Shown here piece by piece: positions 29,178 to 36,905 of a stretch of 64,000 nt of DNA. The DNA lies in the NCBI GenBank assembly GCA_958431155.1, contig OY288106.1, positions 1,385,888 through 1,449,887 of the forward strand, read 5' to 3'. The stretch's first letter is position 1. Each line of letters begins with the position of its first letter. The position numbers and the translations under genes are program-made. Below the pieces are notes generated by a model. The model did not search any database and was not told where the DNA came from. It saw nothing but the letters and a program-made list of their open reading frames with translations. The stretch comes from an uncultured candidatus Porisulfidus sp. GTDB lineage: Bacteria; Pseudomonadota; Gammaproteobacteria; Poriferisulfidales; Poriferisulfidaceae.

Positions 29178-30104
29178 ATGCCGGCACGGATCGACGACAC
29201 CTACGCGGAAGCATTCCGCAGCCTTTACACCGAGTTCCTGGTCACGGCCCGGGACCAGACTTGGGTCAAGCACGCGGTGGATGCCGCGGTCGGGAATGCC
29301 GCCAGCACCATCCTGTGCGACTGCGAAGCCGGTCTGGACCGCTTCGTCGGGCCGGGCGGGGACGAGTCCTTCGAGACCCCGGACGGTCGCCCTGGCGCCA
29401 TCGTGCAACTGCACGTACCCCGTTTCTGGAAGGACCGGGTGGAAAAGCTGGAACGGGCTGCGCTGGTCCGGATCAGCCAGAACGTGCTGACCTGCCCAAC
29501 CGCTTCCTGCTTCAACCTGTTGGACACCGAAGAGTACTATCAGATGGGCCGGAAAGTGGCCTATTTCGGCAACGGCAAGCAGTGCCGCATCGAGCGTTTC
29601 GGAAGGAAGATGTGGTGGGTGCCGATCCTGGGCGGCGAATTCGTGCTGGATCGCCGGCTAGGCTACGCTGATGGCTTGATGGGCGGCAACCTGTGGTTCT
29701 TCGGCAGCGACACCGATTCCGCGCTTGAAGCCGCCATGAAGAGTGTCGAGGAGATCGCCAAGACCCCGGGCGTGGTGATGTGCTTCCCGGGAGGAATCGC
29801 GGGATCCGGTTCCAAGCCCGGCAGCAACTACGAGTTCTCGATCGCCAGCACCTACGAGAAGTACTGTCCCATGCTGCAGGACGACCCGGAAGTCGAGAAA
29901 GGCCTCCCTGAGGGCGTCAATTCTGTCATGGAAATCATCATCAACGGGCGCAACCTGGAGACCATCATCCAAGCCACGCGCGCGGCCATCGAGGCCTCCC
30001 GCGACACCGAGGGCCTGATCATGATTTCGGCCGGCAACTACGGCGGCCGCCTTGGCAAGAACCTGATCTATCTCGATCCGGACAAGCAACCCCCCATTGA
30101 GTGA
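29178..30104 (+). CDS. ftr: Formylmethanofuran:tetrahydromethanopterin formyltransferase (Ftr/FhcD family)
   Basis: 308 residues. Family landmarks are DDTYAEAF, ETPDGRPGAI, TCPTASCFN, a GGEF-containing strand, CFPGGIAGSGSKPGS, YEKYCPMLQDD, VMEIIINGRNLE and ISAGNYGGRLG. Ftr moves a formyl group between methanofuran-type carrier and N5 of H4MPT in methanogens and methylotrophs. It is diverged from Methylobacterium FhcD as I recall that sequence, and is not beside fhcA, fhcB or fhcC here. Instead it sits between a 5-FCL gene and folD, overlapping the latter. It could be a paralogue with a changed acceptor. Confidence 0.88.
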   Translation: MPARIDDTYAEAFRSLYTEFLVTARDQTWVKHAVDAAVGNAASTILCDCEAGLDRFVGPGGDESFETPDGRPGAIVQLHVPRFWKDRVEKLERAALVRISQNVLTCPTASCFNLLDTEEYYQMGRKVAYFGNGKQCRIERFGRKMWWVPILGGEFVLDRRLGYADGLMGGNLWFFGSDTDSALEAAMKSVEEIAKTPGVVMCFPGGIAGSGSKPGSNYEFSIASTYEKYCPMLQDDPEVEKGLPEGVNSVMEIIINGRNLETIIQATRAAIEASRDTEGLIMISAGNYGGRLGKNLIYLDPDKQPPIE

Positions 30105-30960
30105 GCCCGGCCAGTTGATCGATGGCAATGCGGTGGCGCGCGGAATCCGCGCGCAACTGGCCGAACATCTGGATTCCGCAGCCCCGGTGACCCTGGCGAC
30201 CGTGCTGGTCGGCGAGGATCCGGCAAGCCAGCTGTACATCTCCCGTAAGATCAAGGAAGCCGGCGAAGCCGGGATTATTTCCCGGCACCAGACGTTGCCG
30301 GCGGACATCGCGCAGGACGATCTCGTCGAGGCAATCCGCATTCTGGCGCACGACTCCTCCGTGCACGGGATTCTGGTGCAGATACCGCTGCCGTCGGCAT
30401 TGGATGCCGCCGAAGTACTGGCGGCCATTCCCCCGGAGAAGGACGTGGATGGCCTGACGGAAACCAACTTGGGCCGCCTCGCGGCCGGGCTTCCCGGACT
30501 TCGCCCCTGCACGCCGTTCGGCGTGATGGAGTTGCTTCGGCACTACCGTATCCCGATCTCCGGAGCGAGCGCGCTGGTGATCGGACGTTCCCGGCTGGTG
30601 GGCATTCCGATGGCCCTGATGCTGGCCGAGAAGGGGGTGGATGCGACCGTGAGTGTGGCCCACTCGCGCACCCGGGACCTGCAGAAACTTGCCCGCGAGT
30701 CGGACATCCTGGTCGCGGCGACCGGCAGCCCCGGGATGGTTACGGCGGATTACGTCAAGCCGGGCGCGGCGGTATTCGACGTCGGGGTCAGTCGCGTGGA
30801 CGGAAAGATCCAGGGCGACGTGCGATTCGAGGAAGTGCGGGAGGTCGCGGGGTTCGTAACCCCGATGCCCGGTGGCACCGGACCGATGACGGTGGCCTGC
30901 CTGCTGCTCAACACGGTGCGGGCGGCGGCGATGCGGGGAGTGGTTGCGCCTTTGCCGTAG
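30097..30960 (+). CDS. folD: Methylene-H4F dehydrogenase / methenyl-H4F cyclohydrolase
   Basis: 287 residues from TTG 30097, which lies inside the ftr end (eight-base overlap, no RBS; translational coupling likely). Catalytic YISRK motif, ILVQIPLP, KDVDGLTETNLGRL, VIGRSRLVGIPMALML (NADP site) and FVTPMPGGTGPMTVACLLLNT are all seen. It interconverts methylene-, methenyl- and 10-formyl-H4F. With mtdA 12 kb away, the genome encodes two ways to handle methylene-H4F. Confidence 0.94.
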   Translation: MSEPGQLIDGNAVARGIRAQLAEHLDSAAPVTLATVLVGEDPASQLYISRKIKEAGEAGIISRHQTLPADIAQDDLVEAIRILAHDSSVHGILVQIPLPSALDAAEVLAAIPPEKDVDGLTETNLGRLAAGLPGLRPCTPFGVMELLRHYRIPISGASALVIGRSRLVGIPMALMLAEKGVDATVSVAHSRTRDLQKLARESDILVAATGSPGMVTADYVKPGAAVFDVGVSRVDGKIQGDVRFEEVREVAGFVTPMPGGTGPMTVACLLLNTVRAAAMRGVVAPLP

Positions 30961-30970
30961 CGTATGCGGC

Positions 30971-31411
30971 TTAACCCGCATCCCAAGGGTTGACGATCTC
31001 TACCCCCAGGTTTTCGAAATCCTTCACGTTCCGGGTGACCAGCGCAAAGTTGTTTGCTACCGCCGTCCCTGCGATCAAGGCATCGCTTAGTGCGAGTGAA
31101 TGGCCTGAGCGCTTCGCTTTGGCCCGGAGAAAAGCCGCCACCTCCATCTCTTCTTTCCCGATTGGCAGAATGCGGCCCTTGAACAGGTCCATGAGGAAAC
31201 CGATCTGGATTTTCAGGGTGTTTTGGCGGTGCCCTTGCGGGAGAAGGTGAACCCCATACTCCAACTCGCCGCGTACGACGACGGATGTCCAGAATTTTTT
31301 CCGATCGGTCAGGAAGGCGATAGCCGAAGCGGCCGGATCGTGTTTTGTGAATTCGGAAAACACGTTGGTGTCGAGAAGACAATCAGACACGTCACTCCGT
31401 AGCGTAGTCAA
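30971..31411 (-). CDS. PIN-domain toxin (VapC/FitB-like ribonuclease)
   Basis: 146 residues. The PIN fold is shown by LLDTNVFSEF (first acidic residue), a mid-protein GELEYGVHLL helix, LSDALIAGTA and LVTRNVKDFENLGVEIVNPW. Such toxins cleave RNA when freed from antitoxin. It overlaps the upstream antitoxin by 20 bases; a GTG just after the antitoxin stop (VSDCLLDTN) may be the true start. Confidence 0.88.
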   Translation of the reverse strand: MTTLRSDVSDCLLDTNVFSEFTKHDPAASAIAFLTDRKKFWTSVVVRGELEYGVHLLPQGHRQNTLKIQIGFLMDLFKGRILPIGKEEMEVAAFLRAKAKRSGHSLALSDALIAGTAVANNFALVTRNVKDFENLGVEIVNPWDAG

Positions 31412-31697
31412 TGAATGGAATGGGGCGCTCCCTTTCCTCTTTTCTTGAAGGAATCTCCAGGCCGTCCTCAGGCAGATCTTCCGGATTGGGCCTGAATTTC
31501 ATAATCATCTCGCCAAGCGACATGCCTGGAGTCTCTGCGGCTTCCCAGGCTTCCCGCGACATGATGACGAAGGTCTTTTTCACCCCGACCTGCTGCGGCC
31601 CCTCCTCTTCGGCCAGCCTCAGGATCTCGGACAGGCGGGCCTTGGCCTCGGCAATCGGCCAGATTTTCTCGGATAGTTCGGCAGTAGGATCCCGCAT
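31392..31697 (-). CDS. Phd/YefM-type antitoxin
   Basis: 101 residues from ATG 31697, chosen for GGAGGG five bases upstream; ATG 31709 is an alternative. The N-terminus (IWPIAEAKARLSEILRLAEEEGPQQV, shortened here to its key part AEAKARLSEILRLAEEEGPQ) is the Phd dimerisation and DNA-binding region. The C-terminal tail is acidic and Pro-rich, suitable for wrapping the toxin. It forms an operon with the PIN gene. Confidence 0.85.
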   Translation of the reverse strand: MRDPTAELSEKIWPIAEAKARLSEILRLAEEEGPQQVGVKKTFVIMSREAWEAAETPGMSLGEMIMKFRPNPEDLPEDGLEIPSRKEERERPIPFIDYATE

Positions 31698-31713
31698 GAT
31701 TCCCTCCATAGCA

Positions 31714-31737
31714 ACTAGTTCAATCTAGTCTATCATA
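31714..31737 (-). promoter_or_regulatory. Operator and -10 of the antitoxin-toxin operon
   Basis: An inverted repeat ACTAG/CTAGT (31714-31718 and 31725-31729, six-base spacer) lies just upstream of the antitoxin, next to a minus-strand -10 TATGAT (31737-31732). A dyad between -10 and start fits autorepression by a Phd-type antitoxin. Confidence 0.5.
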
Positions 31738-31807
31738 TTTTCCCTGATATTTGGCCTCGCGCGGCCATATTGCGCGATTCCGAATGCTATACTGAAAAAG
31801 TAAGCTT

Positions 31808-31882
31808 GCTCCCTTCGTCTAGCGGTCAGGACATCGCCCTCTCAAGGCGGGAACAGGGGTTCGATTCCCCTAGGGAGCGCCA
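31808..31882 (+). tRNA. tRNA-Glu (anticodon CTC)
   Basis: Perfect acceptor stem GCTCCCT / AGGGAGC, anticodon stem CGCC/GGCG with loop CTCTCAA giving CTC (glutamate), T-arm AGGGGTTCGATTCCCCT, encoded CCA at 31880-31882. Confidence 0.94.
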
Positions 31883-32073
31883 TTTCACGTCTCTTCGCAC
31901 CAAACCTCTCCGGCTTCTCTGCACAGTTGTAGGGTGCGGGCTTTTTGTGCGGCTGAGATCCTCGATTCTTGCAGCCTAAAAGGCCGCATGAACCACAAAA
32001 CAAGCCCTGTGGCCGAAATTCGCTAGAATGATCTTCCTAAAGTCAATTGTGTTTCTGCCGACAGACTTGCAGC

Positions 32074-34431
32074 ATGGAAAAAAGCTTTAGCAACGCTTCG
32101 ATGGATTCCGAATGGCGGGCATCCGGTTCGGCATTTTGCCTTTCTAAATTTTTACGAGTCTCCGCCATGGCGCTGGCCACGGCCATTCTCGCCTCGGCCT
32201 GCGGAGGTGGGGGTGGAGGGGGAGGCGGTGTCGGAAGTGGCGATGACGCTTCCCCCCCTGAGGATGCAAACCAGGCCCGGGTGGAAACAATCGCCAGCGG
32301 GTATCGCAGCAACATCGAATTCTCCAAACAAGGAGGGTTGCGCATAACCCAGGCCGACCGGGCATACGCGCATCTGGAACTCGCGCTCGGGCCCGGTTTC
32401 AGCGCGGGGGATGGCGTGACCATCGGCATCGTCGACACTGGCATCGACCTCGAGCACCCGGCCTTTGTCATCGATCCCGATAATCCGGACAGGGACAGAA
32501 CAATCACCCGGGAACTCCTGCCGGACGCCTTAATTGAAGATGGAAGCGAATTTTCCCATGGCACGGTGGTCGCAGGTGTTGCCGCCGGAGGCCGGAATAT
32601 TGGCCAGCCGGAAAGCGCCCACGGTGTTGCCTGGAATGCCAACCTTGCGGTTTTTGCCATTCCACTGGGGACCAAAGGACCAGATGACGAATATAGTCCC
32701 ACGGACCTGACCAACTCTTCACAACAGAAGGACGAGTTGAATCAATGGTTCAGCACGCCGCTTGCGGCGGGCGTCGATATCCTGAACTTGAGTTTCAGCC
32801 TTCCCGGAACGATCAAAGACTACACCGAAACAACCCTCCGCTCCTCCCTTGGGAACGTTATCCAAACGATGATTCAAGCGGGAGTTTCGGACAAGACTAT
32901 TCTGGTTTGGGCGGCCGGCAATTACCATGGTGATCCGTGCACGGCAGGGGTGGGGTGTGTAGGTTCCAAAGTCAACGCCACCTCCCCTTCGTTCCTCGCT
33001 GGACTTCCGGAGAAGATCACAGAATTGCAAGGCCACGTCATCGCGGTCGTGTCGGTAGGCCAGAGTGGCGAAATCTCGTCTTTCTCGAACCGTTGCGGAG
33101 ATGCAGCCGAATGGTGCCTTGCCGCTCCTGGGGAAAATATTCTGGCACCCCACTTTGGCCCCAGAGGCGGAAGGGTGGTACGAGACTATGACAGATTTAA
33201 TGGCACATCTGTCGCCGCGCCGATGGTGTCGGGCGGGCTCGCGCTGATGAAGCAGCTCTTTCGTGGCCAGCTGCCGAATACGAAGCTGGTCGAGCGGCTT
33301 TTCGAGACGGCCAACAAAAGTGGCAGATATGCCAACCGAAGCATTTACGGTGAGGGCCTGATGGATCTCGGTGCTGCGACTGCGCCCAGGGGTCAGGCCA
33401 CCCTGACGCTGGGCAGTAGAGTCGGAGACCCTGGCGGCAGCCTGAAAACGTCCAGCATTGCGCTCGGCAATGCGTTTGGCGACGGGCTGACGCAGTCGCT
33501 TGCAGGAACGGAAATCGCCGCCTTCGATTCTCTGGGAGCTCCGTTCTGGTTTGATCTTGCCTCTTTTGCGGTTGCTACCGACGAGTTGTCCATGGCGAAA
33601 CGACTCAAAGGTTTTATGGCGCCGACACCGGCAAGGCCGAAAATCGGGGGATACCGGACTGCTTTTGCGTCGCCCTTTGCGAAAGCGGGCCCTGACCCCT
33701 GGCGGCTTGGCCTGCTGGAGACCCCCGCGGGTGCCCTGGGAGGACACCTCGGGCTTGCCAAATACGCGAACACCTTCACCTATGCAGGATGGAAGGATTT
33801 GGCGGCCACGGCATTTTCGACGGAAGGGCTGTCCTGGCAGGCCCCGACATCGGGAGCCGTGCTGTCCTGGCAGCCGTCCGAAGCCTGGGCCGGCTTGCGT
33901 GCCGGCTGGCTGATGGAGCGGGAAAGCCTGCTTGGGAGTTCGGCGAAAGGCGCCTTCGGCAGCCTGTCTTCCGATTCTGCGTTCATCGGGTTCAATGCGG
34001 ATACATCGGTAGACGGTTGGCACCTTGGCGCGAACGCCGAGGCGGGGTTCGCGACCGTAAAGCCGCGTAGCGGACTGATTACGGATGTCTCCTCCGTTGC
34101 CACGGGCGCGTTCGCGGTTCATGCGGCGCGACCATTCTCCGGTGACAGGTTGCTGCAGTTTTCCGTGTCGCAGCCGCTGCGTGTCGAGCATGGTCGCGCC
34201 ACGCTGTCCGTGCCTGTGGGCCGCACCAAGGGCGGCGACGTCCTACGCCGGTCGGTCGCGGCGGAGATTGCGCCGACAGGCCGACAGATTGATGTCGCGG
34301 CGCATTGGCGCCAGCCGTTGACTCCGGCGGGCGAGTTGCGCTTGGGGGCGGTTTGGACTCACGATCCGGGACATAACGCAGAAGCAAGTTCGGATTTGTC
34401 CTTGATGGCGGGTTGGCGCTCTGCTTTCTGA
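32074..34431 (+). CDS. Subtilisin-like (S8) autotransporter lipoprotein
   Basis: 785 residues from ATG 32074 (ATG 32101 also possible). The signal region LRVSAMALATAILASAC ends at a likely lipidated Cys followed by nine Gly, as in Neisseria NalP. The S8 triad is complete: GIVDTGIDLEHP (Asp), SEFSHGTVVAGVAAG (His), FNGTSVAAPMVSGG (Ser). A linker follows, and the last 200-250 residues alternate polar and hydrophobic strands and end in Phe (WRSAF), like a beta-barrel translocator. Probably a surface protease that may process other exported proteins. A -10-like TAGAAT lies at 32024-32029. Confidence 0.85.
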   Translation: MEKSFSNASMDSEWRASGSAFCLSKFLRVSAMALATAILASACGGGGGGGGGVGSGDDASPPEDANQARVETIASGYRSNIEFSKQGGLRITQADRAYAHLELALGPGFSAGDGVTIGIVDTGIDLEHPAFVIDPDNPDRDRTITRELLPDALIEDGSEFSHGTVVAGVAAGGRNIGQPESAHGVAWNANLAVFAIPLGTKGPDDEYSPTDLTNSSQQKDELNQWFSTPLAAGVDILNLSFSLPGTIKDYTETTLRSSLGNVIQTMIQAGVSDKTILVWAAGNYHGDPCTAGVGCVGSKVNATSPSFLAGLPEKITELQGHVIAVVSVGQSGEISSFSNRCGDAAEWCLAAPGENILAPHFGPRGGRVVRDYDRFNGTSVAAPMVSGGLALMKQLFRGQLPNTKLVERLFETANKSGRYANRSIYGEGLMDLGAATAPRGQATLTLGSRVGDPGGSLKTSSIALGNAFGDGLTQSLAGTEIAAFDSLGAPFWFDLASFAVATDELSMAKRLKGFMAPTPARPKIGGYRTAFASPFAKAGPDPWRLGLLETPAGALGGHLGLAKYANTFTYAGWKDLAATAFSTEGLSWQAPTSGAVLSWQPSEAWAGLRAGWLMERESLLGSSAKGAFGSLSSDSAFIGFNADTSVDGWHLGANAEAGFATVKPRSGLITDVSSVATGAFAVHAARPFSGDRLLQFSVSQPLRVEHGRATLSVPVGRTKGGDVLRRSVAAEIAPTGRQIDVAAHWRQPLTPAGELRLGAVWTHDPGHNAEASSDLSLMAGWRSAF

Positions 34432-34558
34432 TCTCTTGAGCATACGAAAGTAACCCGGCGGGCCTCAGGATAAGAATCTCGCTCCGGCAGGGTTCGGATT
34501 TGGCGAAATCCCGGCTCTGTGGCATATTACGTGTTAGCGGGTTGGCGACGGGTGCTTT

Positions 34559-34597
34559 AAAGCCGCCTGCCCCTATGGCCGCTCCGGCGGTTTTTTT
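34559..34597 (+). terminator. Intrinsic terminator, possibly an attenuator before the serine-cycle operon
   Basis: CCGCC (34563-34567) pairs with GGCGG (34586-34590), extended by an A-tract before and T7 at 34591-34597: a good rho-independent terminator. It lies 62 bases before sga. A weak promoter, TTGGCG (34500-34505) with a 17-base spacer and CATATT (34523-34528), sits upstream. So it may end a short leader RNA rather than only the autotransporter transcript, 130 bases away. Confidence 0.65.
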
Positions 34598-34659
34598 ATG
34601 ACGGCGCAGGGCTGTGGTGTCCGGCGTGCGTCTTTCCCATCAACGAAAAGGACTTTTCT

Positions 34660-35937
34660 ATGCCCGCTGAAAAACTTGTTTTCCCTGGCCGCAACTATCT
34701 CTACGCACCAGGGCCCACGCATATTCCGGTCGCTGTTCAGAACGCCATGATCGTGCCGATGGAGGACCATCGGGCGCCCGACTTCCCCAAGCTGGTCAAG
34801 CCTCTGCTGCGCGACCTCAACAAGATCTTCAAGACCCGCACCGGCAAGAGCTTCATCTTTCCCGCTACCGGCACGGCCGGCTGGGAAGTGGCGCTGACCA
34901 ATACCCTGTCGCCGGGTGACCGCGTCCTGACCGCCCGTTTCGGGCAATTTTCCCACTTGTGGGCGGATCTGGCCCAGCGTATGGGTTTGGACGTGGAACT
35001 GGTGCAAGTGCCTTGGGGCGAAGGCGTGCCGCTCAAGCAGTTCGAGCAGATCCTGAAGAAGGACAAGGAACACAAGATCAAGGCGGTACTGGCCTGCCAT
35101 AACGAGACCGCGACCGGCGTCACCAGTAACATCGCGGGCCTGCGCAGGGCCATGGACCGGGCCAAGCACCCGGCGATGCTGATGGTCGACGGCGTCAGTT
35201 CCATCGCCAGCATCGACTTCCGCATGGACGACTGGAAGGTCGACGTGGCCGTGTCCGGTTCGCAGAAAGGTTTCATGCTGCCGGCCGGCATGGCGCTGGT
35301 CTGTTTCTCGCGCCGGGCGCTGGCGGCGGCAAAGAACGCCGGCTGCAAGCGCTGCTTCCTGGACATAGCCGACCATATCGCGACCAACAAGGATGGCTTC
35401 TTCCCGTACACCCCCTCGGCACCGATGCTGCGTGGCCTGCGCGCCTCGATCGACCTGCTGCTCGGGGAAGGCCTGGAGAATGTGTTCCAGCGCCACCACC
35501 GGCTCGCCGAAGGCGTGCGCCGGGCGATTTTAGGATGGGGTTTGGACCTGTTCGCGGCCGAACCGAAGTGGTACTCCGACACGGTGTCCGCCATCAAGGT
35601 TCCGAAAAACGTGAATGCTGCCGAAGTGATTCATATTGCCTACCACCGCTACAACATCTCGCTGGGCGCCGGCCTGTCCGAGGTTGCCGGCAAGGTGTTC
35701 CGCATTGGCCACTTGGGCGACAACAACGAAGTCCGCATGATGGCGGCCCTCGGTGGCGTGGAGATGGCGATGCGCGATGCTGGCATGAAGGTCCGCCCGG
35801 GCTCGGGCGTGGCGAAGGCGGTCGAGTACTACTGCGGCACCGCGAAGGGCAAGAAGAAGATCCCCGCGTTCGGCGCCGCCAAGGGCCCTCGCGAGACCGC
35901 CGTAAAAAAGGCGGCCCCGAAGCGCAAGAAGAAGTGA
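34660..35937 (+). CDS. sga: Serine-glyoxylate aminotransferase
   Basis: 425 residues, class V aminotransferase. The family N-terminus FPGRNYLYAPGPTHIPVAVQ, the TGTAGWEVALTN segment and the PLP lysine in VSGSQKGFMLPAG are clear. It converts serine and glyoxylate to hydroxypyruvate and glycine, the entry step of the serine cycle. A basic 25-residue tail (GAAKGPRETAVKKAAPKRKK) is an extension I cannot explain. AAAAGGA precedes the ATG. First gene of the serine-cycle operon. Confidence 0.94.
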   Translation: MPAEKLVFPGRNYLYAPGPTHIPVAVQNAMIVPMEDHRAPDFPKLVKPLLRDLNKIFKTRTGKSFIFPATGTAGWEVALTNTLSPGDRVLTARFGQFSHLWADLAQRMGLDVELVQVPWGEGVPLKQFEQILKKDKEHKIKAVLACHNETATGVTSNIAGLRRAMDRAKHPAMLMVDGVSSIASIDFRMDDWKVDVAVSGSQKGFMLPAGMALVCFSRRALAAAKNAGCKRCFLDIADHIATNKDGFFPYTPSAPMLRGLRASIDLLLGEGLENVFQRHHRLAEGVRRAILGWGLDLFAAEPKWYSDTVSAIKVPKNVNAAEVIHIAYHRYNISLGAGLSEVAGKVFRIGHLGDNNEVRMMAALGGVEMAMRDAGMKVRPGSGVAKAVEYYCGTAKGKKKIPAFGAAKGPRETAVKKAAPKRKKK

Positions 35938-35947
35938 GGAATCCTGA

Positions 35948-36889
35948 ATGAGCCACACTCAAGCGACCCCCGCGCCGACCCGTCTGCAGCGTAGCGAACT
36001 GGCAGTCCCGGGCTCCAACCCGGCACTGTTTGAAAAAGCACTGAACTCCGCGGTCGACTACGTCTTCCTGGACCTGGAAGACGCGGTTGCGCCGGGCGAC
36101 AAGGAGCAGGCCCGGGTCAATGTCATCCAGGCCTTGCGCGACTTGGACTGGCGAGGCGCAGGAAAGACCATCTCGGTGCGCATCAACGGGCTGGACACTC
36201 ACTACATGTACCGCGACGTGGTGGACTTGATGGAACAGGCGGGCGACCGCCTGGACACGATCCTGATTCCGAAAGTGGGCGTGCCGTCGGACGTCTATAT
36301 GGTCGAGGCGATGGTGAACCAGATTGAGCAGGGAAAAGGTTTTGAGACCCGGGTCGGCTTGGAAGCCCTGATCGAGACGGCTCTCGGCATGGCCAATGTC
36401 GAAGCGATCGCCGCCTACGGCGGGCGCATGGAGGCCCTGCATTTCGGGGTGGCGGACTACGCCGCATCCAATCGTGCGCGCACGGTCAACATCGGCGGAC
36501 TCAATCCCGACTACCCGGGAGACCAGTGGCACTTTGCCCTGTCTCGCATGACGGTGGCCTGCCGGGCGTACGGCTTGCGGGCGATCGACGGACCGTTCGG
36601 CGACTTCAAGGACCCGGACGGCTATCGGGCGGCAGCACGCCGCGCCGCTGCACTCGGGATCGAGGGCAAGTGGGCGATCCATCCGTCCCAGATCGAACTG
36701 GCCAATGAAATCTTCTCCCCGCCGGAAGCGGAAGTGGACCGGGCCCGGCGAATCCTTCAGGAACTGGAGATCGCGGCGGCGGAAGGCCGGGGCGCAGCTG
36801 CCGTCGACGGCAAGATGATCGATGCGGCTTCGGCAAGGATGGCCGAGAACGTGGTGCGTTTGGCGGAAGCAATCGCCGCACGCAGCTAA
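35948..36889 (+). CDS. mcl: Malyl-CoA lyase
   Basis: 313 residues, HpcH/HpaI-CitE superfamily. Motifs are RSELAVPGSNPALFEKAL, VFLDLEDAVAPGDKEQAR (metal-binding acidic residues), LETALG-like segment ALIETALGMANVEAIA and GKWAIHPSQIELAN. It splits malyl-CoA into acetyl-CoA and glyoxylate. GAGGA lies before ATG 35948, eleven bases after sga. Confidence 0.93.
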   Translation: MSHTQATPAPTRLQRSELAVPGSNPALFEKALNSAVDYVFLDLEDAVAPGDKEQARVNVIQALRDLDWRGAGKTISVRINGLDTHYMYRDVVDLMEQAGDRLDTILIPKVGVPSDVYMVEAMVNQIEQGKGFETRVGLEALIETALGMANVEAIAAYGGRMEALHFGVADYAASNRARTVNIGGLNPDYPGDQWHFALSRMTVACRAYGLRAIDGPFGDFKDPDGYRAAARRAAALGIEGKWAIHPSQIELANEIFSPPEAEVDRARRILQELEIAAAEGRGAAAVDGKMIDAASARMAENVVRLAEAIAARS

Positions 36890-36905
36890 AACGAGGACAA
36901 GCAAC

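Noticed and set aside
34530-34597. Fluoride, glycine or SAM-type riboswitch in the sga leader
   Set aside because: The conserved cores I know for these are not visible; only a terminator hairpin is supported.
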